From Gammaproteobacteria bacterium (GTDB lineage: Bacteria > Pseudomonadota > Gammaproteobacteria > Steroidobacterales > Steroidobacteraceae), in assembly GCA_004297335.1 (NCBI GenBank), contig SCUD01000140.1, positions 1 to 64,000 of the forward strand: a stretch of 64,000 nt of DNA, read 5' to 3'. How positions within the stretch are numbered: the stretch's first letter is position 1; each line of letters opens with the position of its first letter. The notes beneath the pieces are model-generated. The model saw only the letters and a list, made by a program, of their open reading frames with translations, searched no databases and was not told where the DNA came from. Shown in pieces: positions 58,344-64,000 of the stretch. Position numbers and translations under genes: made by a program.

Positions 58344-61300
58344 TTACTGATCGCCTCCCTTGCCAACCGAGAACGTCACTTCGATCTCTGCATAGAGGCC
58401 GAGCTGTGCCTTGATCTCGTGGAGCTGCTGAATCAGCGCGTCGATGTCTGCAGCCGATGTCATCTTCATGGGCACCGCGATCGACTTGGTCAGCTTGGCC
58501 GGGCCTTTATCACCCTTCCTGGCGCGCTCTTCTTCCATACGCTGGCGCAGGCGTTCCTGGCCTTGGCGCTGAATGGAGCGCTTGAGATCTTCGAGAGTGC
58601 TGTTGATATCGTAGTCGCGTGCCAGGAGCTTCTTGAGTCCGGCCAGATCCTGGGTCGCGGCCAGGGCGAGTCCATCCAGCCGGTTCACGGCGTTGCCGCG
58701 TTCTTCCTGGGTGAGCTCTTCCCATTCGGGGACGCGCTGCAAGTCCTCTACCCCGTCCTTCAAGCGCAATTTTTGCTGCTCAGACAGGGTAATGACGGCG
58801 TCGCGCACCCGGCCCTTCAGGTGGGTGAGCTGCGAATTGAAGTCGGCAGTGTGTTTGTAGAAGTCCTCTTTGCCGAGGCGCTCCGACAGGGTGCCCAGGT
58901 CTTCACTCAGTTCGCGGCGTAGTTCGCCAGGCACGCCAGTGTCCGGCAAGGCCTCGATGTCACGGCGATGGGCTTGCAGATCCCGAAGAGTGGCATCGAG
59001 CCCGTTGTCGAGAACGCGCTTCACTTCCAGCGCCCACTTGAGGTTGTCGTAAATCGCTGAGGTTTCAGCACCCAGGCGCTGGGGGGCGTCGGATGCGTCG
59101 GTGAACAGGACGTCGGCAATGTCCTGGTTCAAGGTGCGGATGCGGTCACTGCCCGCCAGCCCGAGACCGCTGAGTTTTTCGGCCAATGAGCCGTAGTCGT
59201 GCTGGAAGCGCGGGAAGTGCTTCGCTGCCGCCTTGCTGATTTCCTGCTCCAGCGGAATGACCATGTCACCTACCAGCTCGGTGAGTCGCTCTGCGGCGCG
59301 ACCGAGCGTTTCGATCGACGGACGCTCGTCGCGCAGGGCGACACCGATCTGCTTGAAGGAGTTGTTGGTCTTCAGGGCATCGATTGCCTGCTGCCCAGCG
59401 GCTGTGACTTCGCGTCCCGAGACCTTGAGCTTGATCTCGCCGGCCATGAGCATGGCGGCGACAATGTAGCGCGTGGTATCCGGCGACCAGCCGAACGGGT
59501 CGCTGCTGAAGTCGTCGAGCAGGCGCTTGCCATCGACTGTGCCGCGCTTGTCGATGTAGTCGCGGATGCTGATCATCGCCTTGTGGTCAGTCTTGAAGGA
59601 GGCGCGACCTGCCACGGTTTGCACCAGGCCGAGCGGGTCCAGCGCACTGCTGATGGCAGCGGGGTTGGCGACTTTCAGGAACTTCTCGGCGGTGTCGGTT
59701 CCGGCGCGTACTGGGGCTTCGACATAGCGGTCGAAGACTTGGTCGGCGACATCGGAGAGCAGCTTCTTGGCTGCTTCCAATAGGTCGCCGTCCAGAGCCG
59801 ATACCGCTGTAGCCTGGCCCCGGAAGACAAACGAGCCTGCCTGCAGGGTCTGCTTAATTTTGCTCTGCAGTTGGGTCGCGAGCTTGGCGGCCCGATCGAG
59901 CTGACCGGTGCAGTAGTCCTTGACCTCTTGGTCGGGCTCGTTGCGGTGCAGTTCGGCAATGCGCTGGCAGCGATAGATTTCGTTTGCCAGGTCGTCGAGT
60001 TCGGAATTGGCGCGGGCCAAGAGCCCGATGACGTTCCGGCCCGCGCGGCTGCGGGAATCATCCAGCATCCGATTCTTGGCGGTCTCGTAGTCGCTGGCAG
60101 ACACCAGCTCGACGACGGTCTGAATTGTGCTCTGATCACCGGCCAGGCTGGTGATGGCGCTGCCGGCCTGGACCTTCAGGCCCGTTGCGACGGCCATAGT
60201 GCCGTGCAGACTGAAGCGGGGCAGCGGATCGAAGGACTCGCGCAGTGCATCGTTAAAGATGCGCCTCACGTCCACGGTACGCAGTGCGATGGCACCGCGC
60301 TCTTGTTCGATGTCTCGCAGCTTCTCGCTGAGGAAGACGAGGTTGCCATCTTTCTCACCCAACGGCACATGCACGTCGCCCAACATCTCTTCCACGGCCT
60401 TGCGCACTGTGTCCAACTGCGAGGAAGCAGTGATCGATGGATGCATCAGGCTGGCGACGTTCCGAACCGACACCGGCAAGTTGCCGAGAATCTGCAACAC
60501 GGCGACGGACTTGGCGATGTCCTGATGGAGTTGCGAGTCCGGGAAGCGAATCTGGACCTTGCCAACTGCCTGGTGGATGGACGCGAAGGCGCGCCGAATA
60601 TCCTTCTCAAGCTCGTCGTACAGGGTGACGGTGGTGGCCAGCCAGCCCACGGACTGATCCGCCATCGCCTTGGAGCCGCCTTCGCCTTTCAGGACGTCCT
60701 GGATCACCTTGATCGCAGAGCGCAGGCCGATGCCGCCGGTGGACTTGGCCAGGGCGCCCAGCAGGTGCAGCAGGATGTCAAAGTGAGCCGGCAGGAATGG
60801 GTAGAGATTAGTGAAACTCTCTTTGCTGAAGTCGGCGTCGTAATACTTGGCGTCTTGCAGCTTGGTGTTGTGCCGCAGCGCCTGGCCATGGGCCTCGAAC
60901 AGCTTGCCGAGCTCAGTCTCGCCAGCCGGTGATTTGCCGAGCAAACGGCGGTAGCAGATCTCCTTGATGTCGCTCGACTCGAGGTCGATCTGGATCGGAA
61001 AACGGTCTTTCAGCTTGTAGAGCTTGTCCGAGTTCAGCGCTGCGCGCGGGTCGTCCTCGGTGAGAGTCTGCTGCGCAGTGGAGATGATCCAGGCCTTGCC
61101 ATCGCCGAGCCGCTTAAGGTTCTTGGCCAGGCCATCGAGGTTAAGGATCAGGTTGTCGCGTGAGGCCACGTACTGGCCGACTTCATCGACGATGAAGATG
61201 ATGTTCTGCTTGCCGCTCTTTTCGCGGACGATGTCGATCATCTCCTGCACGCGCTGGTCTTCGAACTGGAAGAAGCCTTCGGTGCTGGACGAGAAGGACT

Positions 61301-61976
61301 TGGCCTCCGGGAAGAGCGCCGGGTACATCTCATGGGCGATCTTCGGGATCAAGCCATCGATGGCCAGTGGGTTGTTTTGCACGCGTGCCCAGGTGGCACC
61401 CGGCAACGCCTGGGCGATGCGCTCGTGCAGTTCGGGCGTGCGGCCGTCCTTCTCGACCATGCGCTCGAAAGCCGCAACTTTGAGGTTGCGCGAGTAGCCT
61501 GCCCACTGCAGCACCTTGAAGTAGAGGACGGTGGAGACGTCTTCCATCGTGGCGCCGGCGAGCATTTCACTCGCCAGGTCCAGCATGACCACGGCGGCCG
61601 GGAAGCGCTGCGCAACGGTGCTGAGGAGAGCCTTGGTCTGCGGCTTGTGCAGGCGATCCTGAAGGTACTTGATGAATGGCGTGCCGTCGATGGTGCGCTG
61701 GTCGTCAAAGGCCAGGCCGAGGTACTTTGTGAAAGAGCTTTTACCGGAACCATAGAAGCCGGACACCCAGACACCGACCTCGTTTTGGCCCCCCGACTCC
61801 ATTGCCAGTTGCATGCGATCGAGAAGCTTGCGGAACTGCTCCTCAATGCTCTCGGTGACCACGTACTCGGAGATCTCAGCCTTGAGGCGGCCTTCTTGCG
61901 AGGCGCCATAGGTGATGACCTTCTCAATGGTCCGATAGATGTCCTTGCTTGGGTCGAATAGTGATCGGATGGTCAT
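58344..61976 (-). CDS. brxC: BREX large P-loop ATPase BrxC
   Basis: 1210 residues: MTIRSLFDPSKDIYRTIEKV, Walker A VSGFYGSGKSSFTKYLGLAF near 70, NIIFIVDEVGQYVASRDNLI as Walker B near 265, and long helical C-terminal regions. This is the PglY/BrxC family, length as expected. BrxC is a core factor of BREX whose ATPase acts with PglX and PglZ. Separated from brxB by 28 bases and from pglX by none. The KSIAVPMKMTSAADIDALIQ tail is typical for the family. Confidence 0.96.
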   Translation of the reverse strand: MTIRSLFDPSKDIYRTIEKVITYGASQEGRLKAEISEYVVTESIEEQFRKLLDRMQLAMESGGQNEVGVWVSGFYGSGKSSFTKYLGLAFDDQRTIDGTPFIKYLQDRLHKPQTKALLSTVAQRFPAAVVMLDLASEMLAGATMEDVSTVLYFKVLQWAGYSRNLKVAAFERMVEKDGRTPELHERIAQALPGATWARVQNNPLAIDGLIPKIAHEMYPALFPEAKSFSSSTEGFFQFEDQRVQEMIDIVREKSGKQNIIFIVDEVGQYVASRDNLILNLDGLAKNLKRLGDGKAWIISTAQQTLTEDDPRAALNSDKLYKLKDRFPIQIDLESSDIKEICYRRLLGKSPAGETELGKLFEAHGQALRHNTKLQDAKYYDADFSKESFTNLYPFLPAHFDILLHLLGALAKSTGGIGLRSAIKVIQDVLKGEGGSKAMADQSVGWLATTVTLYDELEKDIRRAFASIHQAVGKVQIRFPDSQLHQDIAKSVAVLQILGNLPVSVRNVASLMHPSITASSQLDTVRKAVEEMLGDVHVPLGEKDGNLVFLSEKLRDIEQERGAIALRTVDVRRIFNDALRESFDPLPRFSLHGTMAVATGLKVQAGSAITSLAGDQSTIQTVVELVSASDYETAKNRMLDDSRSRAGRNVIGLLARANSELDDLANEIYRCQRIAELHRNEPDQEVKDYCTGQLDRAAKLATQLQSKIKQTLQAGSFVFRGQATAVSALDGDLLEAAKKLLSDVADQVFDRYVEAPVRAGTDTAEKFLKVANPAAISSALDPLGLVQTVAGRASFKTDHKAMISIRDYIDKRGTVDGKRLLDDFSSDPFGWSPDTTRYIVAAMLMAGEIKLKVSGREVTAAGQQAIDALKTNNSFKQIGVALRDERPSIETLGRAAERLTELVGDMVIPLEQEISKAAAKHFPRFQHDYGSLAEKLSGLGLAGSDRIRTLNQDIADVLFTDASDAPQRLGAETSAIYDNLKWALEVKRVLDNGLDATLRDLQAHRRDIEALPDTGVPGELRRELSEDLGTLSERLGKEDFYKHTADFNSQLTHLKGRVRDAVITLSEQQKLRLKDGVEDLQRVPEWEELTQEERGNAVNRLDGLALAATQDLAGLKKLLARDYDINSTLEDLKRSIQRQGQERLRQRMEEERARKGDKGPAKLTKSIAVPMKMTSAADIDALIQQLHEIKAQLGLYAEIEVTFSVGKGGDQ

Positions 61977-62004
61977 AGGTGTGTCCCAGGGTTCTTTTGT
62001 CTGT

Positions 62005-62583
62005 TCAGCCGCCGACGTGGACGGAGCGGTAGTTGCCGTCTTCCGGGTAGAAGCCGAGAAACTTCAGGCGCGTCTTGCCGGTTCGCACGCCGGGGTACAG
62101 AAAAATCGTCGGCACGTGAAATTTGCCTTGAAGCTGGCTTTCGATGGCGCCAATGCGCAGAAACGGGTGCAATGCCTCAAGGTCGGTGACCAAGAGCAGC
62201 GCGTTCTGCTGGCCCTCCAGAGGCTGCAGGGCATCTTCAAGGCGCTTCAGTAGGCCACTATCCGCCGTCAGTATGTCGGCCAAGGACTTGTTAGTTCGTG
62301 GCCAATTCAGTGGAGCAGCCTTGTCCTCCGTCACGCAGAGGGACCACATGAAAGGGTCGTCTTTGAGCAGGGCCCATATCTGTTCGGCGATGGAAAACGT
62401 GTGTACGTTCCAGCCTTCCTGGTGGAGCTTGGCCACCCAGGCAGGCGTTTGCCGCTTCACCTCGAGGATTTGTTCTGGCGGGAAGACGAGGTAGTAGATC
62501 GGCTCGAAGCTCGCATGACCGAGCTCACGCCCGTGGCGGATGCGCTCGCGCAACTCGTCGAAATCAGCTTTGAGTGAGGACAT
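62005..62583 (-). CDS. brxB: BREX protein BrxB (DUF1788)
   Basis: 192 residues: MSSLKADFDELRERIRHGRE, FEPIYYLVFPPEQILEVKRQ, VHTFSIAEQIWALLKDDP, NALLLVTDLEALHPFLRIGA, FHVPTIFLYPGVRTGKTRLK and FYPEDGNYRSVHVG. The last part, FLYPGVRTG...LGFYPEDGNYRS, is diagnostic for DUF1788/BrxB. Required in BREX, exact role unknown. Starts 20 bases inside brxA. Confidence 0.95.
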   Translation of the reverse strand: MSSLKADFDELRERIRHGRELGHASFEPIYYLVFPPEQILEVKRQTPAWVAKLHQEGWNVHTFSIAEQIWALLKDDPFMWSLCVTEDKAAPLNWPRTNKSLADILTADSGLLKRLEDALQPLEGQQNALLLVTDLEALHPFLRIGAIESQLQGKFHVPTIFLYPGVRTGKTRLKFLGFYPEDGNYRSVHVGG

Positions 62584-63358
62584 CGCAGAGCGCCTCCATG
62601 TCTTGTTGTTTCCAGCTGATGCGGATCACGTCGCCTGCTGCTTGGACGATGAGCAAACCTTTCAGCGAAAGCCGCTTGATCTCTTCCAGCACGTCTTCGC
62701 GCGCCAGGCCAAACAGCTGCCAGTCTTCGTGGGTCAGCAGAGCGTTGTCACCGACGCCGGAAAAATGCAGTTCGTAGGCCAAGTAAGCGGCCACGGATGG
62801 CGAAATACGGAACGGCAGGATGCGACGGCTCGAACGCGAACCGCGCTCAAGCATTCCGTAGTCGGCGCAGCATCCGGTCAGATAGGCGGAGACACGGCGC
62901 ACAGTGGTTTCGGACCAGCGCTTGATGGTCTTGCCGTCATCGATGCCGCGCTCGACAAAGGCCCGCGCGTCGTCATTGGTGAGCTGGGTATATCCACCGG
63001 CGTACCGAGCCCAGTAAACGTGGCGCACGAAGTCGCCGAGGATCGGGTTGGCTCTGCTCGTGAATACGAGCATGAGCTGCGTCAGGTCGGCCGTGGAAAT
63101 TGTTGCGGAGAGGCGCTTAAGGTGTGCGGCTGGCGCGCCGCCTGACACCAAGTAACGAGGAGCGAAGCACTCAACAACGATGTTACGGAGACGGCGTGCC
63201 GTGACGGTGGGGAATCGACCCGACTCCAGCGCGACCTGATGCAACTGGTTCGCCGACATGCCGGGCGACCACAGGTCGAGCAGCGTCTTGGTCTCGTTGA
63301 CGAGTCCAAGTCCTGCTTGTAGCTGAGTCGTGTAGGGCGTGTTGTCGGCCACGATCAC
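62564..63358 (-). CDS. brxA: BREX protein BrxA (DUF1819)
   Basis: 264 residues: TTQLQAGLGLVNETKTLLDL, SPGMSANQLHQVALESGRFP, TVTARRLRNIVVECFAPRYL, ATISTADLTQLMLVFTSRAN and IKRWSETTVRRVSAYLTGCC. DUF1819 features with helical and HTH-like parts; members bind DNA. Overlaps brxE by 4 bases and brxB by 20. Confidence 0.94.
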   Translation of the reverse strand: MIVADNTPYTTQLQAGLGLVNETKTLLDLWSPGMSANQLHQVALESGRFPTVTARRLRNIVVECFAPRYLVSGGAPAAHLKRLSATISTADLTQLMLVFTSRANPILGDFVRHVYWARYAGGYTQLTNDDARAFVERGIDDGKTIKRWSETTVRRVSAYLTGCCADYGMLERGSRSSRRILPFRISPSVAAYLAYELHFSGVGDNALLTHEDWQLFGLAREDVLEEIKRLSLKGLLIVQAAGDVIRISWKQQDMEALCDVLTQS

Positions 63359-63870
63359 CCCACCAGATACGGATAAGTTTTGGCGTTCTGCGTGAACGCC
63401 GATAGATAGGCCGCAGCGATAGCCTTCAGTGTGTCGGTGGAATCGAGATCCTTGATACCACCGACCGCCGTCGGACCCACGCTGGACGCGCCGCCTGTGG
63501 CGGCCAATCGCTTCAACGCATCAAGCGCAGCCTCTTTGCTTTGTGGCGCCTGGCTGGCGAGTTCCTCTCCCACGCTGCTTTGCACTGTCGCGTGGAGGTC
63601 TTGCTCGACCTCCTCGGGCAACCGAAACAGGTGATAGCTACCCACGCTCAAATGCTCGTCGTGCAATCGTCTGGCTGCTTCCAGCACACCGTGGTACTGA
63701 GCAAGGCGAGACGTTTTCGAGAAGACTGGCTCCAGGAAGAGCTTGCTCGATGACTCATAGAACGCCGTGGGCCACCAGGCGCACTGAGCACGCTCGCCAA
63801 GGAAGCCGACGAGCATCCTCATCTGCAGCAATGTCGGTAGGTAGGATTCTTTCATCTCAATTCTCGTCAT
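63355..63870 (-). CDS. brxE: BrxE family protein
   Basis: 171 residues: MTRIEMKESYLPTLLQMRML, VGFLGERAQCAWWPTAFYES, SSKLFLEPVFSKTSRLAQYH, GVLEAARRLHDEHLSVGSYH and LFRLPEEVEQDLHATVQSS. The GERAQCAWWPTAFYE and HDEHLSVGSYHLFRLP parts are BrxE features; BrxE is best known from type 6 BREX. Here it leads an operon otherwise arranged as type 1. A second ATG at codon 6 is possible. First gene of the visible BREX operon; the promoter is outside or at the window edge. Confidence 0.88.
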   Translation of the reverse strand: MTRIEMKESYLPTLLQMRMLVGFLGERAQCAWWPTAFYESSSKLFLEPVFSKTSRLAQYHGVLEAARRLHDEHLSVGSYHLFRLPEEVEQDLHATVQSSVGEELASQAPQSKEAALDALKRLAATGGASSVGPTAVGGIKDLDSTDTLKAIAAAYLSAFTQNAKTYPYLVG

Positions 63871-63961
63871 CCGTTTGTTCTACCGACGCGACCGGCGCCG
63901 GCAGTGGTAGCCATTGTTCAGTCACATTCCGCTCCTGCCCGGGCCGCATCCAAGTGCGCAT
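63857..63961 (-). other. Short open frame before brxE (doubtful)
   Basis: A frame of 34 codons from ATG 63961, or 22 codons from GTG 63925 preceded by AGGAG, ends inside the brxE start (MTEQWLPLPAPVASVEQTDD in part). It may be a leader peptide that couples brxE translation, or chance. Upstream of it CGGCGT / ACGCCG forms a hairpin around an A/T run (63976-63992). Confidence 0.25.
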
Positions 63962-64000
63962 ACCCTGGTGCCAGCACGGCGTTTTTTACGCCGTACAACG

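Noticed and set aside
1-64000. CRISPR array, tRNA, rRNA or insertion sequence
   Set aside because: No regularly spaced repeats, cloverleaf-like sequence, ribosomal sequence or transposase was seen; the AGTTGGCA cluster has irregular spacing and both orientations.

Overview
The window (roughly 60 % G+C by eye, dense short-overlap operons) looks like chromosomal DNA of a high-GC proteobacterium, probably beta- or gammaproteobacterial. It is almost entirely accessory DNA. No housekeeping gene, tRNA, rRNA, CRISPR array or insertion sequence was found.

Layout. (1) 1-1246: the end of an AbiE-type type IV toxin-antitoxin pair. (2) 1249-3753, minus strand: a four-gene coupled operon with a small protein, a DUF2924 protein, a large serine recombinase and a ParB/HTH-like protein. 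(3) 3879-8741: a minus operon (XRE repressor, ImmA/IrrE metallopeptidase, unknown 404-aa protein) divergent from a plus operon of two unknown proteins. They are separated by a promoter flanked by CCGAACG operator-like sites, and the plus operon ends at a clear terminator. (4) 8924-17920: phage replication/recombination genes: AlpA-like HTH, Sak4-like ATPase, SSB-like protein, SF2 helicase, Cas4-like exonuclease, primase-helicase and RuvC-like resolvase. (5) 16550-16793: nine copies of AGTTGGCA and two strong hairpins, an origin or control-region candidate. (6) 18304-20975: two tandem ParB-methyltransferase fusions. (7) 20939-22195: three small minus-strand genes (including DUF3489 and DUF6900), each preceded by the same 28-bp element that also precedes the DUF2924 gene 18 kb away. 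(8) 22314-44353: a complete siphovirus late region: lambda-like packaging and head genes, a long-tail module with an 894-aa tape measure, holin-like genes and a lysozyme. (9) 44403-49815: a lower-GC pair of convergent genes, a DNA methyltransferase and a 1417-aa fusion of a Cas4-like nuclease with a Upf1/Dna2-type helicase. (10) 49932-63870, minus strand: a BREX operon, brxE-brxA-brxB-brxC-pglX(split)-pglZ-brxL.

How it fits together. Regions 4-8 form a prophage whose DNA metabolism, packaging, head, tail and lysis functions are all visible. The serine recombinase at the left is the only integrase candidate. Known defence genes lie on both sides (AbiE left; methyltransferase, nuclease-helicase and BREX right), so the prophage seems to sit inside, or to have assembled, a defence island. 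The att sites could not be located by eye.

Most unusual points: the 28-bp element at a fixed 38-40 nt distance from four start codons; the AGTTGGCA cluster; pglX split into two reading frames that overlap by ATGA; a BrxL ending in a domain very like the eukaryotic MITD1 C-terminal (MIT_C) domain; the nuclease-helicase fusion; and the unknown two-gene operon under XRE/ImmA-type control.
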